This document shows positions 23,367-33,190 of a stretch of DNA of 64,000 bases, piece after piece (position 1 is the stretch's first letter; every line of letters starts with the position of its first letter). The position numbers were made by a program, and so were the translations under genes. The DNA lies in contig JACQZT010000289.1 of the NCBI GenBank assembly GCA_016213755.1, positions 1-64,000 on the forward strand, given 5' to 3'. The notes beneath the pieces are model-generated. The model made no database searches, was not told the DNA's origin, and saw only the letters and a program-made list of their open reading frames with translations. The DNA is from Acidobacteriota bacterium (GTDB lineage Bacteria; Acidobacteriota; Terriglobia; Bryobacterales; Bryobacteraceae).

Positions 23367-24422
23367 ATGGCGCAACCCATTCTAGGAATGGAACTTAGCG
23401 AGATTCGGGCGGTTTTGGGCGAAACCGCTCCGGCCTACCGCGCCCGCCAGATTTACCAGGCCGTGTATCGCCAGGGGATCGCTTCCATCGATTGCATCTC
23501 GACGCTTCCGGCCGGGCTGCGCGCCGAACTCGCGGCCACTCACAGCGTCGGCCGACTGGAGCCGGTGCGCCATTTCGATTCGCTGGACGGCACGCGCCGC
23601 TACCTGCTGCGGCTGGCTGATGGCCGGACGGTCGAAGCGGTGCTGATGCCGGAAGCGGCGCGGGATACCATCTGCATTTCGACCCAGGTGGGCTGCCCCG
23701 TGGATTGCCGGTTCTGCCTGACCGCGCGCATGGGACTGGAGCGCAACCTCACCGCCGGCGAGATCGCCGGCCAGGTGCTGCACGTGGTGCGGGAACACGC
23801 CCTCGATCCGCGCGACGCCCGGGTGAACGTGGTCCTGATGGGCATGGGCGAGCCGCTGCTCAACCTGGCCAATGTCCTCAAAGCCACGCGCCTGGCAACC
23901 GACCCCGAAGGCATCGGCCTGTCTCCGCGGCGCATTACCCTGTCGACGGCGGGCATCATCCCGAAAATCGCCGAATTGGGGCGCGAGCCGGTGCGGCCCA
24001 AACTCGCCATTTCCCTCAACGCTTCCAGCGAGGAGCAGCGCCGGGAGCTGATGCCCATCACGCGTAAGTACCCGCTGAAAGACCTGCTCGACGCCTGCCG
24101 CGCCTATCCATTGCGGCCCTGGGAGCGGCTCACCTTCGAGTACGTGCTGCTGCGGGACGTCAACGACACCGACGCGGATGCCCGGCGCGTCGTGCGATTG
24201 CTCGCGCGCCTGAAGTGCAAGGTGAACTTGATCGCGCTCAACCCCGGCCCCGGCATCCCGTTCGAGACGCCGGCGCCCGAGCGCGTGGCGTCCTTCCAGG
24301 AAATCCTCAAACGCTCTGTTCCGTGCTTCATTCGCAAGCCGCGCGGCCGCGACGTCTACGCCGCTTGCGGCCAACTCAAACGCATGTCAGCCTCAGGAGG
24401 AAACCAAGATGGCAGGGATTGA
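23367..24422 (+). CDS. rlmN: 23S rRNA (adenine(2503)-C(2))-methyltransferase RlmN
   Basis: [68 protein letters not shown]. The track ORF begins upstream at 23025; ATG 23367 fits the family N-terminus. Confidence 0.95.
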   Translation: MAQPILGMELSEIRAVLGETAPAYRARQIYQAVYRQGIASIDCISTLPAGLRAELAATHSVGRLEPVRHFDSLDGTRRYLLRLADGRTVEAVLMPEAARDTICISTQVGCPVDCRFCLTARMGLERNLTAGEIAGQVLHVVREHALDPRDARVNVVLMGMGEPLLNLANVLKATRLATDPEGIGLSPRRITLSTAGIIPKIAELGREPVRPKLAISLNASSEEQRRELMPITRKYPLKDLLDACRAYPLRPWERLTFEYVLLRDVNDTDADARRVVRLLARLKCKVNLIALNPGPGIPFETPAPERVASFQEILKRSVPCFIRKPRGRDVYAACGQLKRMSASGGNQDGRD

Positions 24423-25194
24423 ACGTCACCCGGCGGGCGCTTTTTGCTGGGTGGAACTGGGAACCACGGACGTGGCCGCGGCCAAGGCGTTTTACGGCGG
24501 GCTGTTCGGCTGGACGGCGGAAGATATGCCCATGGGCGAAGGGCAGGCCTACACCATGCTCAAGCTCGCGGGGCTGGAAACCGGCGCGATGTACAAGCTG
24601 ACCGCGGAGATGCTCCAGCAGAAGATTCCACCGAACTGGATGCTCTACGTCACCGTCGAAAGCGTGGATGCGACGATGGAGAAGGTTAAAGAGAATGGCG
24701 GCCAGGTGGCGGTCGGCCCCTTCGACGTCGGCGAAGCCGGGCGGATGGCGGTGATCCGCGACCCGCAGGGGGCGGTGGTTTCGATGTGGCAGGCCAAGGG
24801 CCACATCGGCATCCGCGTGGCGGGCGCGGCGGGCTCGTTGTGCTGGTCGGAACTGGCCACCACCGATCGCGTGGGTGCGCGCCAGTTCTACACGCAGGTC
24901 TTTGGCTGGGGCACGAAGATCGGCCAGATGGGCCCAGTCGAATACACCCAGTGGCTGGTGGGCGAAATGCCGGTGGGCGGGATGCTGGAGATGACCGAGG
25001 AATGGGAGGGCGCTCCCCCGCACTGGATGCCCTATTTCCTGGTGGCGGACTGCGACGCCAGCGCGGACCAGTCCAAGGCGCTGGGCGGCACGGTCTGCGT
25101 GCCCCCGACCGACGTTCCAAACGAAGGCCGGTTCGCGGTGCTTCAAGACCCGCAGGGCGCCTACTTCTCGATCATCCGGCTGAGCGCCGGCTAG
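24409..25194 (+). CDS. VOC family protein (two glyoxalase-like domains)
   Basis: [32 protein letters not shown] and [32 protein letters not shown] tandem modules. Confidence 0.92.
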   Translation: MAGIERHPAGAFCWVELGTTDVAAAKAFYGGLFGWTAEDMPMGEGQAYTMLKLAGLETGAMYKLTAEMLQQKIPPNWMLYVTVESVDATMEKVKENGGQVAVGPFDVGEAGRMAVIRDPQGAVVSMWQAKGHIGIRVAGAAGSLCWSELATTDRVGARQFYTQVFGWGTKIGQMGPVEYTQWLVGEMPVGGMLEMTEEWEGAPPHWMPYFLVADCDASADQSKALGGTVCVPPTDVPNEGRFAVLQDPQGAYFSIIRLSAG

Positions 25195-25346
25195 ACCGCC
25201 TCCCACCGCGGCGCGCCTACGTTGGGAACTGGCGAAGGCCGCGGAAATCCCGTCCAGGCCACTGGAATCTCAATTCCGGGTACGAACGAACTCGTGTGAG
25301 GGACTCCGAAATCGGCACGGTGGTGGGTGAGGTCGGTCGAAGCCGT

Positions 25347-26834
25347 ATGCTGTATTCTTCAGAGGGGTGTAAGGTGCCCAGAGTAGCGGAGGTTTCCGGG
25401 CGCAGGGTTCTGCGGGTCTGCCTGTCCGTCGCCATCGTGACGGCGATCAGCCTGGTGGAGTTCGCTCTCAACAGCGTCAACCACACAACCGTGGCGTTGA
25501 CGTTGCTGCTGGCCGTGCTAGGAATTGCCACCTGGTGGGGGCTGGTCGAGTCCCTGGCCGCCTCGCTGGCCGGCATGATGTGCTTCAACTTCCTGTTCCT
25601 TCCGCCGGTCGGCGCCTGGACCATCGCCGACCCGCAAAACTGGGTCGCACTGTTCACTTTTGTCGGCGTCGCGGCGGTGGCGAGCCAGTTGTCGGCCAGC
25701 GCAAAGCGGCGGGCAGGGGAGGCCGCCAGCCGGCAGCGTGATATGGAACGCCTGTACTCGTTGAGCCGCTGCCTCATGTTGATGGACCCGCAATCCCCGC
25801 TTGGCCGGCAGGTCGCGGTGCACACGGCTCAAGTGTTCGGATTTCCCACAGTGGGTTTCTTCGAGCGAGAGAGCGACGAGGTGCATTGGGCCGGGGAAAC
25901 ACCGAACGGCACCGAGGAGACCCTGCTCCGGAACGAGGCGAAACAGGGCGCAGCCGGCACAGAGGCGGACTCGATGCTGACTGTGCTGCCCGTCACGGCC
26001 GGCGAGCGCAGTCTCGGAAGCCTGGCCGTGCCAAGGGACCTCGCTTCGGATACGGCGCTGCGCTCGATCGCGCATCTGGTGGCAATCGCGCTGGAGCGGG
26101 CGCACGCTCAACTCGCGGCCAGCCGGGCGGAGGCGGCACGGCAGAGCGAGGAAATGAAGTCGGCCATGCTGGACGCTCTCGCGCACGAGTTCAAGACGCC
26201 GCTGACCGCCGTGAAGGCCGCGGTCACTTCCGTGCTCAACGACGAATCTGCGGCCTGGGCGAACAAGGAACTCCTGCAAATCATAGACGAGGAGACCGAC
26301 CGTCTGACCTCGCTGGTGAGCGAGTCCGTCCAGATTGCGCGCATCGAGGCGGGCCGGATGGAAATGCGCCAGCATCCGCACTCGGTTGCGGAGCTGATCC
26401 GCGAGGCGCTGGCCGGCATGGCCGGCAAACTGGAGCCGAGGACTGTGGAGGTATCGGCGAGCGACTCGCTGGCTCCCGTGCTCGCCGACCGGGAACTCGT
26501 GCTCATCGTGCTCCGCCAGTTACTTGACAATGCGGCGAAGTACTCACCGCCCAGCTCGCCCATCACCATCGCGGCAAGGGAGCAAGGCGACTCGCTGCGC
26601 GTGACCGTAGCCGACCGCGGTCCGGGTATTGCCGATCCCGAAGTGAACCGGGTTTTCGAGAAGTTCTACCGCGGGCGGGAGGCCCGCGAAAGGATCCCGG
26701 GAACCGGCATGGGCCTGGCCATCGCCCGGGAGATCGTGCGCGGCCACGGCGGCGACATCCGGGTGGAAAGCCGGCCCGGGCAGGGCTGCGAATTCACGTT
26801 CTTCCTCCCGCTGGCCCAGGAGACGCACTCATGA
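25347..26834 (+). CDS. KdpD-like sensor histidine kinase lacking the N-terminal KdpD and USP domains (DUF4118 + GAF-like + HisKA/HATPase)
   Basis: DUF4118-like TM block VVALTLLLAVLGIATWWGLVESLAASLAGMMCFNFLFLPPVGAWTIADPQNWVALFTFVGVAAVASQLSASAKRRA; H-box DALAHEFKTPLTAVKAAV; HATPase VADRGPGIADPEVNRVFEKFYRG...GTGMGLAIAREIVRGHGG. No Walker-A-type KdpD N-terminus upstream. The track ORF starts at 24786, inside the VOC gene. Confidence 0.9.
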   Translation: MLYSSEGCKVPRVAEVSGRRVLRVCLSVAIVTAISLVEFALNSVNHTTVALTLLLAVLGIATWWGLVESLAASLAGMMCFNFLFLPPVGAWTIADPQNWVALFTFVGVAAVASQLSASAKRRAGEAASRQRDMERLYSLSRCLMLMDPQSPLGRQVAVHTAQVFGFPTVGFFERESDEVHWAGETPNGTEETLLRNEAKQGAAGTEADSMLTVLPVTAGERSLGSLAVPRDLASDTALRSIAHLVAIALERAHAQLAASRAEAARQSEEMKSAMLDALAHEFKTPLTAVKAAVTSVLNDESAAWANKELLQIIDEETDRLTSLVSESVQIARIEAGRMEMRQHPHSVAELIREALAGMAGKLEPRTVEVSASDSLAPVLADRELVLIVLRQLLDNAAKYSPPSSPITIAAREQGDSLRVTVADRGPGIADPEVNRVFEKFYRGREARERIPGTGMGLAIAREIVRGHGGDIRVESRPGQGCEFTFFLPLAQETHS

Positions 26835-27523
26835 CCGCGCAAATCCTGGTGGTCGACGACGAACCGCAGATCCGGCGCGTGTTGCGAGCCGCGCTGGCCG
26901 GGCAGGGCTACGCGGTCGCAGAAGCCAGAAGCGGCGAGGAGGCCCTCGAAAAGCTGACACAGTCGCACCCTGACCTGGTGCTGCTGGACTTCAATATGCC
27001 GGTCATGAGCGGGCTGGAGACGTGCCGGGCGATCCGGGCGACGTCCGACCTGCCGATCATCATGCTTACGGTGCGCAACAGCGATCGGGACAAAGTGGAG
27101 GCGCTCGACGCCGGCGCCGACGACTATGTTACGAAGCCGTTTAGCACCCCGGAACTGCTGGCCCGCATTCGCGCCGCGCTCCGCAGGGCGCCCTCCATTC
27201 CGATGACCGGCCTGCCCCTCGCCGTTGGAAACGTGGAGATCGATTTCCAGGCACGACGCGTCGCGATTGGTGAGCGCCGGATTCGCCTCACCCCGAGGGA
27301 ATTCGACCTGCTGTGGTATTTCGTCGCGCACCCAAACCGCGCGATTCCCCACCGCGAACTGTTGCAGGCCGCCTGGGGACCGGAGTACGGCAATGAAGTC
27401 GAGTACCTGCGAGTATTCGTCAACCAGCTTCGCAAGAAGATCGAGCCGAACCCATCGGACCCGAAGTACCTGTTGACAGAACCCTGGGTCGGTTATCGCT
27501 TCCAGTTGCCCGACCGCGCATAG
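26831..27523 (+). CDS. OmpR/KdpE-family response regulator
   Basis: QILVVDDEPQIRRVLRAALAGQGYAV, LVLLDFNMPVMSG, GADDYVTKPFSTPELLARIRAALRR, winged helix LTPREFDLLWYFVAHPNRAIPHRELLQAAWGPEYGNEVEYLRVFVNQLRKKIEPNP; 4-nt overlap with the kinase. Confidence 0.95.
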   Translation: MTAQILVVDDEPQIRRVLRAALAGQGYAVAEARSGEEALEKLTQSHPDLVLLDFNMPVMSGLETCRAIRATSDLPIIMLTVRNSDRDKVEALDAGADDYVTKPFSTPELLARIRAALRRAPSIPMTGLPLAVGNVEIDFQARRVAIGERRIRLTPREFDLLWYFVAHPNRAIPHRELLQAAWGPEYGNEVEYLRVFVNQLRKKIEPNPSDPKYLLTEPWVGYRFQLPDRA

Positions 27524-27540
27524 GACCCGCTCTCCCGGCC

Positions 27541-27557
27541 TTTATGACTTCTTTACG
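27541..27557 (+). promoter_or_regulatory. Candidate KdpE-box-like direct repeat TTTATG-N5-TTTACG
   Basis: Half sites 27541-27546 and 27552-27557, five-bp spacer, 18 nt after the regulator stop and ~34 nt before the USP-like ATG; resembles recalled E. coli KdpE half sites TTTATA-N5-TTTACA. Confidence 0.5.
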
Positions 27558-27590
27558 GCCGCCTCTCTAGCCTGAAAACAGGTGAGACGA

Positions 27591-28049
27591 ATGTACGGAT
27601 GGGAAGTGAACGTCCTTTTTACCACCGCGGAGCCTACGCTCGCAGCGCTCAAGACCGCGTGCGGACTGGCGCGGGGCCTCGGCGCACAGGTCCGCTTCAT
27701 CACGACGCTGGCCGTGCCCTACCCACTCCCGCTTTCCAGCCCGCCCGTGCCGGTCGGGTTTACGGAGGGACAAATACGCCGGCTCGCGTCGGGGTGTTCG
27801 GCGAGCACTCGCGTCGAGCTGTATCTGTGCCGCGACCTGCGAGAGACCCTCAGTGGTTTGTTGAAGCCGGGGTCCCTGGTCGTAATGGGTGTGCGGCAGC
27901 GCTGGTGGGGAAGCCGGGAGCAGAGGATGGCGCAGTGGCTCCGGAAAAACGGGCACGACGTGGTATTGGCCGCTCCGGAGAAGAAAGGCGGCGTGCGGAC
28001 ACGGATTCGAGACCTGCTGCAATTCCGATCGCCGAACCCGAGCTGCTGA
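27591..28049 (+). CDS. Universal stress protein-like small protein
   Basis: VNVLFTTAEPTLAALKTACGLARGLGAQVRFITTLAVPYPLPL ... LKPGSLVVMGVRQRWWGSREQRMAQWLRKNGHDVVLAAP: divergent Usp-like alternating beta/alpha pattern. AGGTGAG before ATG 27591; alternative GTG 27582. Confidence 0.65.
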   Translation: MYGWEVNVLFTTAEPTLAALKTACGLARGLGAQVRFITTLAVPYPLPLSSPPVPVGFTEGQIRRLASGCSASTRVELYLCRDLRETLSGLLKPGSLVVMGVRQRWWGSREQRMAQWLRKNGHDVVLAAPEKKGGVRTRIRDLLQFRSPNPSC

Positions 28050-28064
28050 GGAGGGAGACTTCAG

Positions 28065-30278
28065 GTGGCACACCAAAACACGCGCGTGACGAACCGGGTC
28101 GTAGTGGCGACGACCGTCATGCTGTCTTTCATTTCCTTCTGGCGAGCGGCCGCCATCGTGCTGAACGACATGGCTTCCACGGCCTACTACGTGGGCGGAA
28201 TCGCGGAGACCGCCATCGGCAAGGCGGCACCCTGGTTCGTCCTCGCGATCATGTTGTTCTCCTACGCCGTCCGGGCCGTGTACATCGAAAGCTGCAGCAT
28301 GTTCGTTCGGGGCGGCGTCTACAGAGTGGTCCACGAGGCCCTGGGCGGGACCCTGGCGAAGTTCTCAGTCTCCGCCCTGATGTTCGACTACGTCCTGACC
28401 GGCCCCATCAGCGCCGTGAGTGCGGGACTGTATCTCGGGGGGCTCATCAACGAGACCGCGGAATCCCTGCATCTGGGTGGAGGCCGGCTGCACTCGCCGC
28501 AATTTGCCGTTATGTTCGCCATTGCGGTCACGTTGTACTTCTGGCGCAAGAACGTCATCGGCATCCAGGAGTCGAGCCAGAAAGCGCTGCGCATCATGCA
28601 GGTGACGACGGCGATGGTAGTCATCCTCATCGTCTGGTGTCTGATCACCATCGCCACCAGGGAGTGGCAGCCGGTACCCGCGCCGGTGGCCGCAAACCTT
28701 AAGTTCAACCCCGAAGCGCTGGGTTGGCTGGAGGGAACGGTCGCGCCGGCCATCCCCCTGATCGCGATCCTGATCGGGCTTGGGCATTCGCTGCTGGCCA
28801 TGAGCGGGGAGGAGAGCATGGCGCAAGTGTACCGGGAGATTGCGCATCCAAAGCTGAAGAACCTGGAACGCGCCGGCTTCGTGATCTTTCTCTACAGTCT
28901 GCTCTTCACGTCCCTGGTTTCCTTCTTTGCGGTCATGATTATCCCCGACGCGGAAAGGGGCAAGTACCTCGACAACCTGATCGGCGGGCTGTCGGTCTTT
29001 CTCGTCGGTCCGGCGCCTTTGCGCCTGCTGTTCCACGGGTTTGTGGTCCTGACGGGCACACTGATTCTCTCTGGCGCGGTCAACACCTCTATCATCGGTT
29101 CCAACGGGGTGTTAAACCGGGTATCGGAGGATGGTGTCCTGCCCGACTGGTTTCGCCACCCGCATTCGAGATTCGGCACCACTCACCGGCTGATGAACCT
29201 GGTTGTGGCCCTGCAGTTGGTGACCATCGTCATCAGCCGCGGAGACGTGTATTTGTTGGGAGAGGCCTACGCCTTCGGCGTGATGTGGAGTTTCTTCATG
29301 AAGTCGCTTTCCGTTCTGGTGCTGCGCTACAAGCGGCCGAGTCCCCGCGAATGGAAAGTCCCACTCAACTTTCGCGTGCGCGGCGTCGAAGTACCCGTGG
29401 GCCTGGGACTAATTACGCTCGCGCTCTTCCTGCTGGCCACAGTCAACGTGTTGACGAAGAGAACCGCGACCCGCTCCGGCGTCGTCTTCACGATCATCGT
29501 CTTCGCGATCTTCGAGTTGTCGGAACGGTACTACCGAAAGAAGAGGTCGCGGCACGAAGCCGAGATGGAGAAGTTCCGCGTCGAGGTTTCCGACGACGTC
29601 TCGCTGGAATCCGTCGGCATCCGGCCCGGCTGCGTGGTGGTCGCCGTGCGGAATCCCAACCGGTTGGATCACTTAAGGAAGACGCTCGCGAAGACCGATA
29701 CGCGGAAAATCGACATCGTTGCGCTTTCCATCCGGGTGCTCGATCCGGCGGGTTCCGGGGAGTACGCCCTCGATCCCCGGCAGATCTTCGCCGAGGACGA
29801 AATCAGGCTTTTCAGCAAGGTAGTCGGCTTGGCCGAGGAGGCGGGCAAGCCCGTGAAACTCCTTGCCGTTCCAGCCACCGAGGCGGATCTGGCGTTGTTG
29901 CAGACCGCACACCGCCTGCAAGCTTCCCGCATCGTCGCCGGGCGATCAGGCAAAATGAGCCCCGACGAGCAGTCCCGACGAGCGGGCCAGGCGTGGGAAA
30001 GGCTGCCCGAAACCCGGCCCGCGGTTTCGTTCGAGATTGTGCTGACGAACGAGGACTCGCGGTTCTACAACCTCGGACCGCACCCGCCGCGGTTGTGGCC
30101 TGAAGACGTCGAACTGCTGCACCAGATGTGGCTGGAACTAAGCGAGAGGTTTGGCGCGCGGTTGCATCACCGGGATATCATGGGCATCGCCCTCCGGCGA
30201 ATGGCCCGCGACCTTGAATCGGAGGGTGCACCCGCACTGTTGAACGCAGTCGACCGAGAGATCGAGGGAAGGCCCTGA
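28065..30278 (+). CDS. APC-superfamily permease with C-terminal USP-like cytoplasmic domain
   Basis: ~12 TM APC pattern (VVATTVMLSFISFWRAAAIVLNDMASTAYYVGGIAE, MAVLRYKRPSPREWKVPLNFRVRG-like); tail PGCVVVAVRNPNRLDHLRKTLAKTDTRKIDIVALSIRVL...EIRLFSKVVGLAEEAGKPVKLLAVPATEADLALLQTAHRLQASRIVAGRSGKM reads as a Usp fold. GTG start with GGAGGGA upstream. Confidence 0.82.
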   Translation: MAHQNTRVTNRVVVATTVMLSFISFWRAAAIVLNDMASTAYYVGGIAETAIGKAAPWFVLAIMLFSYAVRAVYIESCSMFVRGGVYRVVHEALGGTLAKFSVSALMFDYVLTGPISAVSAGLYLGGLINETAESLHLGGGRLHSPQFAVMFAIAVTLYFWRKNVIGIQESSQKALRIMQVTTAMVVILIVWCLITIATREWQPVPAPVAANLKFNPEALGWLEGTVAPAIPLIAILIGLGHSLLAMSGEESMAQVYREIAHPKLKNLERAGFVIFLYSLLFTSLVSFFAVMIIPDAERGKYLDNLIGGLSVFLVGPAPLRLLFHGFVVLTGTLILSGAVNTSIIGSNGVLNRVSEDGVLPDWFRHPHSRFGTTHRLMNLVVALQLVTIVISRGDVYLLGEAYAFGVMWSFFMKSLSVLVLRYKRPSPREWKVPLNFRVRGVEVPVGLGLITLALFLLATVNVLTKRTATRSGVVFTIIVFAIFELSERYYRKKRSRHEAEMEKFRVEVSDDVSLESVGIRPGCVVVAVRNPNRLDHLRKTLAKTDTRKIDIVALSIRVLDPAGSGEYALDPRQIFAEDEIRLFSKVVGLAEEAGKPVKLLAVPATEADLALLQTAHRLQASRIVAGRSGKMSPDEQSRRAGQAWERLPETRPAVSFEIVLTNEDSRFYNLGPHPPRLWPEDVELLHQMWLELSERFGARLHHRDIMGIALRRMARDLESEGAPALLNAVDREIEGRP

Positions 30279-30359
30279 ACCGGAGCTCCTCGGGCCTGCC
30301 GGTGGGTGAGGCGCCACCTGGCCGACGGACTGTTCCGATTGTGTGTTCTAGTCTTGGTG

Positions 30360-31175
30360 CTACTTCGCCGGGCGCGGCCTGGGAGTCGCGTCGCCGTCGA
30401 CCAGCTTCATCACCCACTTGACGCTTTCGACCATCATCTTCTGCATGTCGGGGCGGTCCCAGACCTCGTTGGGGTGGCCCAGGCCGTTGTACAGCACCCG
30501 GCCCTTGCCGTAGTTGTGGCACCAGACCACGGCGAAGTCCCCGTCCGAGCGCTTGATGCCCTTCTTGGTCATGTCCAGCTTGGTTTCGTCCAGGCGCACC
30601 AGCACGCGCGACTTTTCGCGCGAGAAATTTCGCGCCTGGTAGATTTCGTCTTTGATGACCAGAGCCGCCGGCATGTGCTTAGTGGCGGGGAATTGCCGGT
30701 CCTCCACGATCAGCGGAGCGTCGAAGGTATTCCAGGGATGGCCGTCGAACCAGCCGCCCAGCATCTCGCCGTACTCCGGCCACTTGTAGCAGGTGTCGGG
30801 CGCGCTGTGCGAACCGATGAATCCCTTGCCGTCGTCGCGGACAAAGCTGATCAGGTCGGCCTTCTGCGAATCGTCCAGGGGCAGCTCGCCGGTGGTATAG
30901 AAGAACACGGCGTCAAAATAGTCCAGGTTCTTGGCGTTACCGGTAAGCTTCTTTTTGGTGATGAGCTGGGTGTCGGTCTTGATGTAGGTCTCCCACAGGC
31001 CGGTCTCCTTGCCCAGTTTCCACATGGTGGCCATGGCCGGAGACACCGAATCGTGCTGGAAGCCCTTCACTTCGCCAATCACCAGCAGACGCTTCGGCTT
31101 GGGCGGTTGCGCCGCCAGAGAACCGGTCAGCGCCAGCGTGAGACAAGAGATTCCGAGTAAGCGGGAAAAGTTCAT
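30360..31175 (-). CDS. ThuA domain-containing secreted protein
   Basis: MNFSRLLGISCLTLALTGSLAAQPPKPKRLLVIGEVKGFQHDSVSPAMATMWKLGKETGLWETYIKTD...GFIGSHSAPDTCYKWPEYGEMLGGWFDGHPWN. The track ORF over-extends to 31730. Confidence 0.9.
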   Translation of the reverse strand: MNFSRLLGISCLTLALTGSLAAQPPKPKRLLVIGEVKGFQHDSVSPAMATMWKLGKETGLWETYIKTDTQLITKKKLTGNAKNLDYFDAVFFYTTGELPLDDSQKADLISFVRDDGKGFIGSHSAPDTCYKWPEYGEMLGGWFDGHPWNTFDAPLIVEDRQFPATKHMPAALVIKDEIYQARNFSREKSRVLVRLDETKLDMTKKGIKRSDGDFAVVWCHNYGKGRVLYNGLGHPNEVWDRPDMQKMMVESVKWVMKLVDGDATPRPRPAK

Positions 31176-31228
31176 TCGTTCCTCCTGTCCAAGAATACAC
31201 GACCCGCCGCGCGGCGCGGGGCGCGATT

Positions 31229-32071
31229 TCAGGTTCTCTGGATCCGGCGCAGGGTGTAGATGTCGGGCTGGATATTGGCGTGTTCCAGCCGGCGCCAGTC
31301 GTCGCCGACGTGCAGGAAGCGGCCGCTGATGTGGTTGGAGCGTTCCGAGGCCAGAAACAGCGCCAGTTCGATCTGCTTTTCGGCCGCCACGCCGCCGGTA
31401 AGACGCACCTGCTCGGCGCGCTCGAGTTCGGCCCAGCCGGCACGCTCGCCGGCGCTCAGGATCTGGTCGGTCATGTGCGTGTAAGAGCCGCCGGGAGACA
31501 TGCAGTTGACCTGCACATTGTGATCGCGGACCTCCTCGGCCAGGGTTTCCACCAGCCGCACCACGGCCGTTTTGGACGCCGAGTAGGCGGAGAAGTTCGG
31601 GCGGGCGTCGGCGGCGCCGCCGCCGACCAGCGCCAGGATCTTGCCGTTGCGGCGGGCGATCATCGGCGGCAGGGCGGCGCGGCAGACGTGCACAAAGCCC
31701 AGGAGATTGGTTTCCAGCGTTTCGATCCACTCCCGCAGCGGGGCTTCCACCAGCGGGCCGATGGGGCCCTGAACCGCCGCCGCGCAGACCGCCACGTCGA
31801 GCGGGCCGAACTGCACGGTGCAGAGCTCGACGGCGGCGGCCACCTGCTCGAAATCGCGCACGTCGGCGCGCAGTCGCAGAGCCTGCCCGCCGGCATGGGA
31901 GATCTCCAGGTTCGCTAGGTCGAGTTCGGCTTTGCTGCGCGCCAGCAGCCCGACCCGCGCGCCGGCGGCGGCAAAACCCAGCGCCAGGCGCTTGCCGATG
32001 CCGCGTCCCGCGCCGGTGATGAGCACGTTTCTATCTTGGAAGAAGAGGCCGTTCTTGCCGTTCCGCACCAA
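31229..32071 (-). CDS. SDR family NAD(P)-dependent oxidoreductase
   Basis: RNVLITGAGRGIGKRLALGFAAAGARVGLLARS (TGxxxGIG); active site YSASKTAVVRLVETLAEEV; MSPGG. Confidence 0.93.
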   Translation of the reverse strand: MVRNGKNGLFFQDRNVLITGAGRGIGKRLALGFAAAGARVGLLARSKAELDLANLEISHAGGQALRLRADVRDFEQVAAAVELCTVQFGPLDVAVCAAAVQGPIGPLVEAPLREWIETLETNLLGFVHVCRAALPPMIARRNGKILALVGGGAADARPNFSAYSASKTAVVRLVETLAEEVRDHNVQVNCMSPGGSYTHMTDQILSAGERAGWAELERAEQVRLTGGVAAEKQIELALFLASERSNHISGRFLHVGDDWRRLEHANIQPDIYTLRRIQRT

Positions 32072-32097
32072 TCACCAAGGTAATACGCGCGGAGGCT

Positions 32098-33147
32098 CTA
32101 TGGCGAACCGGAGCCGTCCGGCGCTTGCTTGTTCTGGTACAGCAGTTTGTCGGCCGAGGCGAACAGATCCTCGATCGGCTGCCCCGGACGGTACTCGGCC
32201 AGTCCCACCGAGGCGGAAACCGGAATGCGCAGTTCCCGTTCGGAGGTTTGCACCCAAAGAGAGCCGCAAACCTGCTGGGAGATGGTCCGGCTGCGCGCCA
32301 CGGCGTCGCGCACCGAGCCGGGGATGAGGGCCAGAAACTCGTCGCCACCCCAGCGCGCGACGGCGTCCGAGGAGCGGAACTGCGCCTCCAGACGCTGCGC
32401 GAAGCCCTTCAGGACCTCGTCTCCGCACAGGTGCCCGTAGCGGTCGTTGATCGTCTTGAACCGGTCCAGGTCGAACAGCAGGATGGAGAACTGCTTTTTC
32501 TGGGCGATGGCCTGCTCCAGGCAGCGTTCCATGCCGCGCCGGTTCAGCAGACCGGTCAGCGGGTCGGTTTCCGCCATTCTCTCGGCGCGGGCCAGCCGTT
32601 TGCGGATGTGGTCCACCTCGCTGCGCATCTTCGCGACCATTCCCTGGCCGTCGCGACGCATGGTCTCCACACCCTGGTTCAGGTCCGTCACTTGGGCCGA
32701 CAGGCTGCGGCGGATCTGCCCCAGGTCGTCGAGCAAAGCGGTGGTTTCCAGCCGTTCGGCGATCTTGCGGAAGTGCGCGCCGTGGACCCCCGAATTCTCT
32801 TTTATGGTATCGCCGGCCTCCGCCAGGACCAAGAGGATGCGGCGAATCTCTTCGGTCTTGCCGCGCAGAATGCCCAGCGCCCGCTCGGCGTGTTCGGCCA
32901 GGCTCTGGTCCGCCGCGCCGCGCGCCTCGCTCAACACCCCCGGCTCGGGGTTTTCCCGTGCGCGGCGGCGAATCGCCGCCAGCCGTCCGCGAAACTCGCG
33001 CTCCAGTTCCGGCTGGATCGAAAGGGTATGCCGGTCAACGGAGTCGATCAGCGCAAGATAGGCCTCCAGCGCCGCCTGGCAGGATTGCTCGAGGCGATCC
33101 ATGCGGTCCAGCGACCCCTTCAGCGAGATGAACTTCGTTTCCGCCAC
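32098..33147 (-). CDS. GGDEF-domain protein (putative diguanylate cyclase) with N-terminal coiled coil
   Basis: DPLTGLLNRRGMERCLEQAIAQKKQFSILLFDLDRFKTINDRYGHLCGDEVLKGFAQRLEAQFRSSDAVARWGGDEFLALIPG; GTG start. Confidence 0.94.
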   Translation of the reverse strand: MAETKFISLKGSLDRMDRLEQSCQAALEAYLALIDSVDRHTLSIQPELEREFRGRLAAIRRRARENPEPGVLSEARGAADQSLAEHAERALGILRGKTEEIRRILLVLAEAGDTIKENSGVHGAHFRKIAERLETTALLDDLGQIRRSLSAQVTDLNQGVETMRRDGQGMVAKMRSEVDHIRKRLARAERMAETDPLTGLLNRRGMERCLEQAIAQKKQFSILLFDLDRFKTINDRYGHLCGDEVLKGFAQRLEAQFRSSDAVARWGGDEFLALIPGSVRDAVARSRTISQQVCGSLWVQTSERELRIPVSASVGLAEYRPGQPIEDLFASADKLLYQNKQAPDGSGSP

Positions 33148-33190
33148 TACCGCTGCTTATCGGCGCGCGGGCCGTTGCTAAGATGGAATC

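Noticed and set aside
24786-25346. N-terminal extension of the kinase ORF, checked as a possible KdpD/USP region
   Set aside because: It lies out of frame inside the VOC gene and reads as nonsense ([21 protein letters not shown]...).
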